The notes beneath the pieces were generated by a model. It was not told the DNA's origin and searched no databases. It saw only the letters and a list, made by a program, of their open reading frames with translations. Position numbers and translations under genes: made by a program. From Planctomycetota bacterium (GTDB taxonomy: Bacteria; Planctomycetota; Planctomycetia; Pirellulales; Pirellulaceae), in contig CAUJHS010000007.1 of NCBI GenBank assembly GCA_963204915.1, positions 1-64,000 on the forward strand: DNA of 64,000 nt. The letters run 5' to 3'. Position 1 is the first letter of the stretch. Each line of letters opens with the position of its first letter. Below, piece after piece: positions 25,668-35,031 of this stretch.

Positions 25668-26654
25668 ATGGCCGACGACGAGAGCCGGGATCTGCCGGCA
25701 ATCAGGACCGAACTTGTCTCGGCGCTGCCGGCCCCGCCAGCGTTAATTGGCCGGGCCGGGCCCCGGGCGGCCAAGCGCTTCTTCGAGTTTTTCGCTGCTA
25801 ATATAAGGAATAGGAACACCCGGCAGGCTTACCACCGGGCGCTGGTCGATTTCTTCGCTTGGTGCGACGACCGGAACTTCGGCCTGCTCGAAATTGAGCC
25901 AATCGTTGTCGCAGCTTACATCGAGTACCTGGCTACCATTTATTCGGTGCCGACCGTAAAACAACACTTGGCCGCCATCCGGATGTGCTTCGATTGGCTG
26001 GTGGTCGGCCAAATCGTGCCGATGAACCCGGCCTCGTCGGTACGGGGTCCCACGCACGTGGTCAAACGCGGAAAGACGCCGGTGCTCACGGCCGAGGAAG
26101 CCCGCCGGCTGCTCGACAGCATCGACATCGTAACCGCCGTGGGCCTGCGCGACCGCGCACTTATTGCGGCGATGATTTACAGCTTCGCTCGTGTCAGCGC
26201 CGTGGTCGGGATGCGAGTCGAGGATTATTACCAGTTTGGCAAGCGTTCGTGGCTCCGCCTGCACGAAAAAGGCGGGAAATTTCACGAGGTTCCGGCCCAT
26301 CATAGTGCCGAGGAATATCTCGACGCCTACATCCTCGCTGGGGGAATCGCCGACGACGCCAAGGGTCCCCTCTTCCGGACAGCCGCGGGGCGCAGCGGCG
26401 AACTAAGCGCCAACGGAATGACTAGGCAGGACGTGCTTCGCATGGTCAAGCGCCGGGCGCAGGCGGCCGGGTTGAGCGAGCGCATTTGCTGTCATACATT
26501 CAGAGCTACCGGGATTACGGCCTACCTCGAAAATGGGGGAACTATCGAAAACGCCCAGGCGATTGCGGCCCACGAATCGCCACGGACCACCAAACTCTAC
26601 GACCGCACGGGGGATGAGATCACGCTGGACGAAATTGAGCGGATCCTAATCTGA
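25668..26654 (+). CDS. Tyrosine recombinase/integrase
   Basis: Site-specific recombinase of 328 residues. A SAM-like core-binding domain (about 40-130: NTRQAYHRALVDFFAWCDDRN) is followed by the catalytic domain. The catalytic set is visible: Arg in SFARVSAVVGMR, Lys in EKGGK, H-x-x-R in CHTFRATG, His in AAHESPRTT, and Tyr in KLYDR. GGAGGCGG immediately precedes the ATG. It has a palindrome in front and stands between the Argonaute operon and the DISARM-like module. It may mobilise either block; the short 36-bp gap to the helicase gene also allows co-transcription with the latter. Confidence 0.9.
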   Translation: MADDESRDLPAIRTELVSALPAPPALIGRAGPRAAKRFFEFFAANIRNRNTRQAYHRALVDFFAWCDDRNFGLLEIEPIVVAAYIEYLATIYSVPTVKQHLAAIRMCFDWLVVGQIVPMNPASSVRGPTHVVKRGKTPVLTAEEARRLLDSIDIVTAVGLRDRALIAAMIYSFARVSAVVGMRVEDYYQFGKRSWLRLHEKGGKFHEVPAHHSAEEYLDAYILAGGIADDAKGPLFRTAAGRSGELSANGMTRQDVLRMVKRRAQAAGLSERICCHTFRATGITAYLENGGTIENAQAIAAHESPRTTKLYDRTGDEITLDEIERILI

Positions 26655-26690
26655 CAAACCCGCACGGTTTGACACGCAGAGGCAATCCTT

Positions 26691-29600
26691 TTGAACGGTA
26701 CAACAGCAATTCCCGAAGTTGGACAAGCGGTGCGCGTGCGCAACCGCCTGGCGACCGTCAAGGCGGTGGAGCCGTATGACAGCCGGTCGCCGCAAGGCCG
26801 GCTGCACATCGTCGATCTCGAATACCTGGACGATTTTCGCTATCCCGAAACCGAGCAGTTGTTGTGGGAGGTTGAGGCTACGGCGGAGCCGCTTGGTAAG
26901 ACAACGCTTCCCAGTGTGGACGCCCATCGGCCCGACAGCCCCCACGCGCTCCAAGCCTTTGTTAATGCCCACCGCTGGACTCGACTCAATCGATTGCGGG
27001 AACACGAGGGAGTTGAAGACGAACCGCTGCTTGGCGTTTGGAATTCGGCCATCCAGGTTCATCCCTATCAGCTAGAGCCGGTGATTCGTGCGCTCGCGAT
27101 GCCCCGGGTCAGCCTTCTGCTGGCCGACGGCGTCGGGCTTGGCAAAACGATCCAGTCGGGCCTCGTGCTGGAGGAGTTGCTGCTTCGCCGCCGAATTCGT
27201 CGCGTGCTGGTGCTCTGTCCTGCCATGCTCCAGCGGCAGTGGAAAGGCGAGTTGCGGCGAAAATTCAACTTGGACTTTGAGGTGATCGACTCCGATTCGA
27301 CCTTCCTGCTTCGGCGGCGAATGGGGATCGACACCAATCCCTGGAAGGCGTTTCCCCGCATCATTACGTCGATGGACTACCTGCGCATGCCCGATGTCTT
27401 GCAGCAGTTTCTGCAAGCCTCGGGCGCCGGTCCCGACGCCGAAACCGATGGTCGGACGTTGGCCCACGCCCCTTGGGACTTGCTGATTGTTGACGAATGC
27501 CACCACTTCGCCCCGCAGAGCGGCGGGCGGGCCAGTCAGCGTACGCGAATGCTCCGGGAGATTCGCTTTCTGTTTGAACACCGCATCTTCGCTTCCGCGA
27601 CGCCTCACAACGGCAAGACTGTCAGCTTCACTGGCTTGCTGGAGTTGCTCGACCCAATTCGCTTTCAAATGTCGGTCGAGATGGACGACTCCGACAAGAC
27701 CAGCCTCGGCGAAGTGCGGATTCGCCGCCTGAAAGAAGACATTAACAAGCAGTTTCTCCGCCCTCCGTTCGCCGAGCAACTTCCTCCTGTTGAACTTCCG
27801 CTCAAACTCTCGCCGCAGGAATCGGCGCTCTATGACGCCTTGCGTGAGTACCGCAAGCACGGCCAAGCGGCGCTCGCCAATGCATCTAGCGGCGAACGCT
27901 GGCTCGGTCAGTTTATTTATTCGCTGCTCACCAAGCGGCTTCTTTCGTGCCCCTACGCATTTGCTCGGACGTGGTGGCGCCACGTCGAGGGCGACAACCA
28001 AGAGGAAACCAAGCGGCTGTTCGATATGGCCCGCGTTTCCGCCGAGCGGGCGGAGGAGCAGACCAAAAGCGACGACGAACGATCTTTGCTGGAAGAAGAT
28101 GCGGCCCGCTACAGCGGCGCCTACTTCCGCACGCAGGGAAAATCGATCGACGACCTGCAACGAGCCATCAAAAAGGCGCTCGAAGCCTTGGGTTACGATC
28201 GAAAGACTGCCGAAGATCCCACCAAGCTGGCCCACCTCGCCAAGAAGTCCGACTCGAAAACCGACGCCCTGGTCGCTTGGATCAAGCAGCACCTATTTGA
28301 CCAGCACGGGCTGCGCGACGACGAACGGTTGATCGTTTTCACCGAATACAAGGAGACGTTGTTCTACATCGAACAGCGGCTACTTCAGGAGGGATTCGAC
28401 AAGAACACCTTGCGACTGCTCTACGGAGGCATGAACCCGGACGAATTCGAGGCAGTCAAATCCGAATTCGAAGATTCCACCGCGGCAGTCCGATTGCTGT
28501 TGGCGACCGACGCTGCTTCCGAGGGGATCAACATGCAGGAGTGTTGCCGCTGGGTGATCCATTACGACATCCCCTGGTCCCCGTCGAAAATCGTGCAACG
28601 CAACGGCCGCGTCTCGCGGCACGGTCAGGTGCGCGACGTCTCGGTGCATTACTTCCGCTCCAACGAAGACGCCGATATCGACTTTCTGGCGTATGTCGCC
28701 GCCAAGGTCAGCACCATTCAAGACGACTTGGGAAGCGTCGAGCGCGTCTTCGACGCGGCGATCCAGCGCCATTTCGAGGGCAAGAAGGTCGAGCGACAAC
28801 AAGTCGATCTATTCGTGGACGCCGAACGTCGCAATAGTCCCGAACGGAGCGAACTGGGGCAAGCCTCCGTCAAGGAGATCGAAGACCTCACGCAGCGGGC
28901 GAAGCAATTGTTGGAGGCCACGGAATCCCGGCTGGGTGTTTCGCCGGAGGCGCTTCGCGACATCTTAAACGCCTCAGTCACCGTCGAGGGTCAAGGCGCT
29001 TTAGAGCCGATTCCCGGCCGGGATGGCTTCTATCGCCTTAAGCCGCCGGCAAGATGGGAAGGGCTGGCGCGCCAATCACTTACTGTTGGCTCGCGCACTG
29101 ACCGCATGGAGCTTTGCTTCGATGCCGCATTGGTCGAAGAAGAGCACGCCGGCCGCCGCGTGATGCGACTCAAGAAGCACCAAGTGCTAATGCGTCTTGG
29201 TCATCCGATCATGCGGCAGGCGATGGCCACGCTTTGTCGGCAACTGCACGACCCGATCGGGCACGATGCCGTGTTTCGCTGGTCCTTGGCGGCGCTGCAC
29301 CGCTCGGGGTTCGACGCCTTGATGGTCTTCCACTACACCGTCACGGCCATCAATGAACTTCGCGAGCCGTTGCACGATGAAGTTTTCTCCAAGGTCTTGC
29401 GCGTCGAGCGAGACCGGCTCACCCCGGTTGATGACGACTTCGAGCAGCTTGTGCTGCGGAGCGAGTTCCTCCCCGTGAAGTCCGCTCAGCGGCGCGACGA
29501 CTGGGTAAGAACCATCCGCGGGCAGTGGTTCCAACACCGCACTAATCTCGAAGCACTCCTCAAGCAGCAGGAACGCGATCTTCGCGCCCACCTGGAATCG

Positions 29601-29993
29601 CGCGCGAAAGCGGCATTGAAACGAGAGCTGGACGCCGCCAAAGAGAGCTACCGCTATCGACTGAAGGAATTGCAGGACCGTAGCCGCGAGCAGGAGCTGA
29701 CCAAGCTCGCCAAGGCGTTGGCGCGGGAACAGGCCGAGGCCATGCAGCCCACTCTCTTTGAAGAATTTCAGGAAGAGGCCAAAGTGCGCGTTCAAGACAT
29801 CGAAGAGCAAATGGCCGTTCTCCGGCAGGACGTGGAGCGAACGCGGGAATTGCTCACCAAGGAGCGCGATCACCGGCTGAACGTCGTTCTGCCCAAGCGG
29901 TTCACGTTGATCGAAGGCCCGCCGGGGCTGCGCGTGCTGCCGCTGGCGCTTACCTATCTCATCCCGGCAACGGCGGAGGATTTATCAGCATGA
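26691..29993 (+). CDS. drmD: DISARM-type SNF2 helicase DrmD
   Basis: SF2/SNF2 ATPase of 1100 residues. Walker A ADGVGLGKT lies at about 145-153, the DECHH box at about 268-272, SATPHNGK a little later, and motif VI QRNGRVSRHGQ at about 636-646. A charged coiled-coil C-terminus (about 940-1060) follows. The run HPYQLEPVIRALAMPRVSLLLADGVGLGKTI is characteristic of DrmD, the SNF2 helicase of class 1 DISARM phage-defence loci. The start is a TTG (26691) with an AGAGG site. The next gene, a giant N6-adenine methylase, overlaps it by four bases (ATGA), as expected for DISARM. In that system the helicase works with the methylase and DrmAB against incoming unmodified DNA. Confidence 0.75.
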   Translation: MNGTTAIPEVGQAVRVRNRLATVKAVEPYDSRSPQGRLHIVDLEYLDDFRYPETEQLLWEVEATAEPLGKTTLPSVDAHRPDSPHALQAFVNAHRWTRLNRLREHEGVEDEPLLGVWNSAIQVHPYQLEPVIRALAMPRVSLLLADGVGLGKTIQSGLVLEELLLRRRIRRVLVLCPAMLQRQWKGELRRKFNLDFEVIDSDSTFLLRRRMGIDTNPWKAFPRIITSMDYLRMPDVLQQFLQASGAGPDAETDGRTLAHAPWDLLIVDECHHFAPQSGGRASQRTRMLREIRFLFEHRIFASATPHNGKTVSFTGLLELLDPIRFQMSVEMDDSDKTSLGEVRIRRLKEDINKQFLRPPFAEQLPPVELPLKLSPQESALYDALREYRKHGQAALANASSGERWLGQFIYSLLTKRLLSCPYAFARTWWRHVEGDNQEETKRLFDMARVSAERAEEQTKSDDERSLLEEDAARYSGAYFRTQGKSIDDLQRAIKKALEALGYDRKTAEDPTKLAHLAKKSDSKTDALVAWIKQHLFDQHGLRDDERLIVFTEYKETLFYIEQRLLQEGFDKNTLRLLYGGMNPDEFEAVKSEFEDSTAAVRLLLATDAASEGINMQECCRWVIHYDIPWSPSKIVQRNGRVSRHGQVRDVSVHYFRSNEDADIDFLAYVAAKVSTIQDDLGSVERVFDAAIQRHFEGKKVERQQVDLFVDAERRNSPERSELGQASVKEIEDLTQRAKQLLEATESRLGVSPEALRDILNASVTVEGQGALEPIPGRDGFYRLKPPARWEGLARQSLTVGSRTDRMELCFDAALVEEEHAGRRVMRLKKHQVLMRLGHPIMRQAMATLCRQLHDPIGHDAVFRWSLAALHRSGFDALMVFHYTVTAINELREPLHDEVFSKVLRVERDRLTPVDDDFEQLVLRSEFLPVKSAQRRDDWVRTIRGQWFQHRTNLEALLKQQERDLRAHLESRAKAALKRELDAAKESYRYRLKELQDRSREQELTKLAKALAREQAEAMQPTLFEEFQEEAKVRVQDIEEQMAVLRQDVERTRELLTKERDHRLNVVLPKRFTLIEGPPGLRVLPLALTYLIPATAEDLSA

Positions 29994-32900
29994 GCCAAGC
30001 CGACTCCGCGCACGCCTGGTGGTCGCGGCTGCGGCATCAGGGTTTGCTTCTCTCGCCGGTGGTGTTGATCGAGCGTTACCCAGACGCTCCGCCCACGGCG
30101 CCGTTCTACGCCAAAGAGCGCTTGCGCAACGCCCGTACCCGGCTGATTTCATCCTCGAATGCTGAGCAGCGACGCGAAGAGTTCGACCAAGCAGCGGTAC
30201 TGGGCTTTTTCGATGCGCTCTTGGAAGGCTTCATCGGCCATCCAGCGTCCCATGTCGCCAAGCAGCACTCGATCCCCGACAAGCTGACCGTCGCCGTGCG
30301 GATTGGCAACCGGTCCGAAACCATCAAACCGCATCGCGTTGTGTTCGGCGACGACGCTGGCGAAACCCCTGCCGTCTTGGTCATGGCCGATTCCTCGCCG
30401 CACGTAGGTCGCGGCCGCGGGCGCACCGTGTACGCGCGCTTTCTCGAGCTACTGCGCGGTACGGGCCACCGGTTGGGGTTGCTCACCAATGGTCAGCAGT
30501 TTCGGCTGATCTACGCCGGGCTCGATTTCGAATCGTGGTGCGAATGGGAAAGCGAGCGCTGGTTCGACGATGGCGAAGGGACCGAGGAGCTGCTCGGATT
30601 TCGGCAGCTTCTCTCCCCCGATTCGCTTCGACCAGTCAAGGAAGGCGTTTCAGGCCTGGTAGACGGCGTCGAGGAGTCGCGCAAGCGCCAGGCGGACCTG
30701 TCGAGCGTTCTGCGGGAGAACGTTCGGCAGGCGGTCGAACTTCTATTAGAGGACGTTTCCACCGCGAACCGCGTCAAGGCCGACCTCTTTCACCCGCTCG
30801 TTCACCATGGCGACGGCGCCCTGACCGACGCCGAAGCGCATGAAGCGTTGATGCAAGCCACGGTCCGCGTTGTGATGCGTCTTGTCGTTTGCTTGTTCGC
30901 CGAATCGCGCCAATTGCTTCCGACCAACGATCCGATTTACGCCCAGTCGTATGGCGTGCGCACGCTTTACGAACTCTTGGACGAAGCGGTCCGCCACGAG
31001 GGAGGCACGCATGTCTTGTTTAATAAGCAGACAGCGTGGCCGCGGCTGATGGCGCTCTTTCGGTTGATCTATAGCGGCTCGTCGCATGGCGCCTTTGCGC
31101 TCCGGCCCTACGGCGGCGTGTTGTTTCGGCCCGGCGACCAGGCCAGCAGCGATCCGGTCGCTCGGGCTCTCCACATTCTGGAGCACTCCGTGGCGGTCGG
31201 GGACGCAACCATTTTCTCCGTACTGCGCAAGCTGTTGCGTGGCCCATTGCCAGTCATCAAAGGGAGATCGAAAACGTTTGTCGAAGGGCCGGTGGATTAC
31301 ACCGATCTCCGCACCGAATTCATCGGGCTGATTTACGAAGGTCTGCTTGATTACCGGCTCAAACGCACCGACGCGCAAATCGGCCCGCAGATCTTTCTCA
31401 ACCTCGGTCGCGAGCCGGTGCTACCACTCTCGCGGCTGACTGAGATGCTGGAGAACGACGCGAAGGGGCTCAAAGACCTGCTCACCACGCTCCGCAAAGA
31501 AAAGGTCTCGGCAACCGTCGAGGCTGAGGAAGAAGAGAGCGAGGAACCCGAAGAAGGCGAACCATCCGACGAGGAGGAACCTCCCGCCGAGGAAGAAGTC
31601 GTCGAAGTGGAAGCTGCGGGCGACGAAATTGAGCGCACGGGAGATTATCTGGACGCGGTGGAGGCGGCCCGCAGTTGGGCGAAAGAAGCGGTCGTGCTCG
31701 CCCGGCTGGTGGGCAAGCAAAACAAACGCGAGACCGACAGCGAATACCACGCGCGCATCGAAGCTGAAGCCAATCGGCTAATCAAACGTGTGGTGGCCAC
31801 GGGCGAGTTTTATTTGGTCCGGGCCGGCAACACCCGCAAGGGGACGGGCACATTCTATACCCGCCCGCAATTGGCCGTACCAACCACGCACCGCACCTTG
31901 CAGCCGCTGTGCTACGACAAGGGCGACGATGGATCGCTCACGCCCAAGATGCCCGAAGCGATTCTCGGCTTAAAGGTTTGCGACCCGGCGTGCGGCAGCG
32001 CGTCGTTTCTGGTAGCGGCGCTGCACTACCTGACCGACGCCCTTTACAAGTCGCTCTGCCATCATCGGCACTTGGACGATCCTACCCAGTCCAAGAAGAT
32101 CACTCTTCCCTTCGGTCGCCATCGCACCAACACCGAGGCCGACCACCTTGTCCCCTTTCCGCCCAACGATCCTCAACGAGGTGACACGTTCGAGGAGCGC
32201 ATCAAGGCACTCCTTCGTCGGCACGTCGTCGAGCGGTGCATTTACGGCGTTGACATCAACCCGCTGGCCGTGGAATTCGCTCGCGTGTCGTTGTGGGTAG
32301 AAACGCTCGATCCCGAACTGCCGTTCTCGTTTCTCGACCACAAGATCAAGGTTGGAAACGCACTCGTGGGTTGCTGGCTGGATCGGGTCGAAGACTATCC
32401 GCTCAAAGCATGGGAGCGAGAAGGTGGCGATAGTCCGAAGGGGGAACGCTCGCAGCGGATCGAGGAATTTCTCAAAGGTTCGAAGACCGGCAACCGGCGC
32501 ACCGGCGATGGGCGAATCAAGCGGGAGATGCGGCAAATCATTGAGAGCAAGTTCAGTAATCAGGCTCCACTCTTCCCCGACATGCAGGTCACGACCGAAA
32601 GCGTCGTCACTGAGGCCCGTGCCGAGTACGAGAAACTGCACGACCTCCCGGTCGGTAATCCTGATGACCGGGAACGCTACTACCGGGATCACATCCTTGA
32701 AAGTACCACGCTCCGCATACTCAAGGCGGCGATGGATGAGTGGTGTGCCATCTGGTTCTGGCCGACTGACGAAGAGTCGCTAAAGCACGTCCCTACGCCA
32801 CTAACGTTTCACAAGCTGAGTCCAGGGAAGGACGCTATCGTTGAAAGGTTGGCATCCGAAGTGAAATTCTTTCACTGGGAACTGGAGTTCCCTGACGTGT

Positions 32901-35017
32901 TCGCGGCGGACCGAAGTGGCTTCGAAGGGATGCTCGGGAATCCTCCGTGGGATGTGATGAAGCCAAACTCACACGAGTTTTTCACGGACTACGACCCACT
33001 CTATCGAACGCTGGACAAGCAGGCGGCTCTGCGAAAACAAGAGGAACTCTTCGGTTCGGTCGAGCGTCTGAAGGCAAGCTGGGAAGAGTACAACGGGTTG
33101 TTCAAGGCGTGGTCAAACTGGGTCAAGTGTTCGGCAGACCCGTTTAACGTATCTCTTGCTCGCGGGAAGGAGAGCGAATCACTTTCAGCTCGTTGGACCA
33201 ACCATCGCAACACGCACAATTCCTTGGCCGACCGTTGCCACCCTTTTCGCCTACAGGGAAGTGCCGATCTCAATTCGTATAAGCTCTTTGCCGAAGTCTT
33301 CTGGGCCTCGCTCCGCTCTGACGGTCGCCTTGGAGTGATTTTGCCAACGGGGATTTACTCTGACCTCGGAACAAAAGACCTTCGCCAAGAACTTCTCGAA
33401 CGAGGGAGACTTGACCTCCTTTACGCCTTTCAAAACGAAAGGCGAGTCTTTGCGGCTGCTCACCACGCATACAAGCAGTTGGCACTGATCGCAACGAAAG
33501 GAGGTCGAACAACTGCATTTAATGCGACTTTCAGAATGGGTGTCGGCAACTCGCCGGAAGCACACGAAATCCCAGATGGTATCCTACGGTCGGATGACTC
33601 TGCGATGCGTTTCACCCCCGACGATGTGCGGAAAAACAGTCCGCACTCACTCAGTCTTGTGGAACTAAGTACAAAGAGAGACTTGGCCGTCTTTCGGACC
33701 ATTTACGATCATTCATTTCGAATTGGTGACAACGCGGCGGGCTGGGAGATGACCTACGCTCGTGAGTTCGATATGACGAACGACTCGAAGCACTTCCCCC
33801 GTCGCTCCAAATGGGAAGAGCGTGGCTTTCGGTCTGACGGGATGGGCCGCTGGATTGGGTCAGAGGGCAAAACTGCCATCCCGCTTTATCAGGGCGCAAT
33901 GGTCCACCACCACAATCCCTCGTTTCAACTCTTCGAATCAGGGGGCGGGCGAACCAACCGTTGGTCGAAGACACCGCTGGACAGCCTCGCGTTCTCGCCG
34001 AAGTTCCTCATTTCGTCGGACGATGCGGCTCGCCTGTCGCCGCAATCAAGTCGCCTTCGATTCGGCTTTCGTGACATTTCAAGCAGCACAAACGAACGTA
34101 CTCTCGTGGGATCGGTGATTGCTGGTTTCCCTGCCGGTAACACATTGCCTGTTTTGATCCCGTCCGAACCCGACCTTCGCAGACTACTGTTCCTATCGGC
34201 GGCATCAGCGTCATTCCCGTGCGATTACGCCGCGCGCATTCGAATGACTGGTTCGCACATGAATTACTTCGTACTGCAAGACATTCCGATTCCGATTGCA
34301 GACATTGCAGGTGCCGATGTAAGGCATGTCTGCATTCGGGCTGCGGCTCTTAGCTTGATCCACCGACGCTTTGCTCCTGATTGGCTCACGCTTAAGACGG
34401 TATACCCTGAGATTGCTCATCAGGAATGGAAGAAGTGGTGGGCTGTCACTGAAGCTCACCGACTTCGACTTCGAGTGGAACTCGACGCAATCATCGCGAA
34501 TCTCTATGGCCTCGATCCCGATGACTTCGACTGGATTGTGCGCGATGACCGGAAAGACCCGAAAGGCTTTTATCGAGTAGATCGCCAGCTTCCTTTCCGA
34601 GAACGGCTTACGGGACTCTCCGCCGTTGCCTTCCGCATGCTGAAGGAACGCAAGTGGTCGGCCGAATCAGCCGCCGTTTTGTCAAATGATGAGTTTTTCG
34701 AGATCCTCGGCATCCCCGAGTTGACGGACGCCGAAGCAGCCAAGGCCAAAAGCGCACCCGGCCCACTGATCCTCAAGCGAGACGGTTGCCATCACTGGAA
34801 GCCCGAAGAGTTCAAGAAGGACGACCCACGCTACGGCTGGACGTGGGAGCATTGCTGGCAAGACGCTGTTGCCCTCTTGGGCAGCGAAGACGCGGTGCAG
34901 CGGTACATCGATGGCGATCCAGAGGAATCTGAGGACGCAGAATCCGAGTACACTGGTCCCAAAGACTTGTTTGGCAATCCCCTTCCGGTCAAACCGCAGC
35001 AGACTCGATTGTTCTGA
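29990..35017 (+). CDS. Very large N6-adenine DNA methyltransferase (DrmMI-like)
   Basis: Product of 1675 residues, much longer than most single methylases. SAM motif I VCDPACGSASFLVAA is at about 662-676 and the catalytic NPPW at about 983-986, the order of gamma-class Eco57I-like enzymes. The first ~450 residues resemble the N-terminal module of type IIG-like proteins. An acidic low-complexity stretch (EEEESEEPEEGEPSDEEEPP, about 510-535) separates it from the catalytic part. A target-recognition region probably lies in 1050-1500. The start overlaps the helicase stop (ATGA). In DISARM class 1 the methylase marks host DNA; specificity cannot be read here. A combined restriction activity of the N-terminal module is possible but unproven. 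Confidence 0.8.
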   Translation: MSQADSAHAWWSRLRHQGLLLSPVVLIERYPDAPPTAPFYAKERLRNARTRLISSSNAEQRREEFDQAAVLGFFDALLEGFIGHPASHVAKQHSIPDKLTVAVRIGNRSETIKPHRVVFGDDAGETPAVLVMADSSPHVGRGRGRTVYARFLELLRGTGHRLGLLTNGQQFRLIYAGLDFESWCEWESERWFDDGEGTEELLGFRQLLSPDSLRPVKEGVSGLVDGVEESRKRQADLSSVLRENVRQAVELLLEDVSTANRVKADLFHPLVHHGDGALTDAEAHEALMQATVRVVMRLVVCLFAESRQLLPTNDPIYAQSYGVRTLYELLDEAVRHEGGTHVLFNKQTAWPRLMALFRLIYSGSSHGAFALRPYGGVLFRPGDQASSDPVARALHILEHSVAVGDATIFSVLRKLLRGPLPVIKGRSKTFVEGPVDYTDLRTEFIGLIYEGLLDYRLKRTDAQIGPQIFLNLGREPVLPLSRLTEMLENDAKGLKDLLTTLRKEKVSATVEAEEEESEEPEEGEPSDEEEPPAEEEVVEVEAAGDEIERTGDYLDAVEAARSWAKEAVVLARLVGKQNKRETDSEYHARIEAEANRLIKRVVATGEFYLVRAGNTRKGTGTFYTRPQLAVPTTHRTLQPLCYDKGDDGSLTPKMPEAILGLKVCDPACGSASFLVAALHYLTDALYKSLCHHRHLDDPTQSKKITLPFGRHRTNTEADHLVPFPPNDPQRGDTFEERIKALLRRHVVERCIYGVDINPLAVEFARVSLWVETLDPELPFSFLDHKIKVGNALVGCWLDRVEDYPLKAWEREGGDSPKGERSQRIEEFLKGSKTGNRRTGDGRIKREMRQIIESKFSNQAPLFPDMQVTTESVVTEARAEYEKLHDLPVGNPDDRERYYRDHILESTTLRILKAAMDEWCAIWFWPTDEESLKHVPTPLTFHKLSPGKDAIVERLASEVKFFHWELEFPDVFAADRSGFEGMLGNPPWDVMKPNSHEFFTDYDPLYRTLDKQAALRKQEELFGSVERLKASWEEYNGLFKAWSNWVKCSADPFNVSLARGKESESLSARWTNHRNTHNSLADRCHPFRLQGSADLNSYKLFAEVFWASLRSDGRLGVILPTGIYSDLGTKDLRQELLERGRLDLLYAFQNERRVFAAAHHAYKQLALIATKGGRTTAFNATFRMGVGNSPEAHEIPDGILRSDDSAMRFTPDDVRKNSPHSLSLVELSTKRDLAVFRTIYDHSFRIGDNAAGWEMTYAREFDMTNDSKHFPRRSKWEERGFRSDGMGRWIGSEGKTAIPLYQGAMVHHHNPSFQLFESGGGRTNRWSKTPLDSLAFSPKFLISSDDAARLSPQSSRLRFGFRDISSSTNERTLVGSVIAGFPAGNTLPVLIPSEPDLRRLLFLSAASASFPCDYAARIRMTGSHMNYFVLQDIPIPIADIAGADVRHVCIRAAALSLIHRRFAPDWLTLKTVYPEIAHQEWKKWWAVTEAHRLRLRVELDAIIANLYGLDPDDFDWIVRDDRKDPKGFYRVDRQLPFRERLTGLSAVAFRMLKERKWSAESAAVLSNDEFFEILGIPELTDAEAAKAKSAPGPLILKRDGCHHWKPEEFKKDDPRYGWTWEHCWQDAVALLGSEDAVQRYIDGDPEESEDAESEYTGPKDLFGNPLPVKPQQTRLF

Positions 35018-35031
35018 CACGGAGGAAAGAC

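Noticed and set aside
27072..28292. Long minus-strand open frame of about 400 codons opposite the DrmD-type gene
   Set aside because: It is a mirror of the third-position GC bias of the real gene; no domain pattern is seen.
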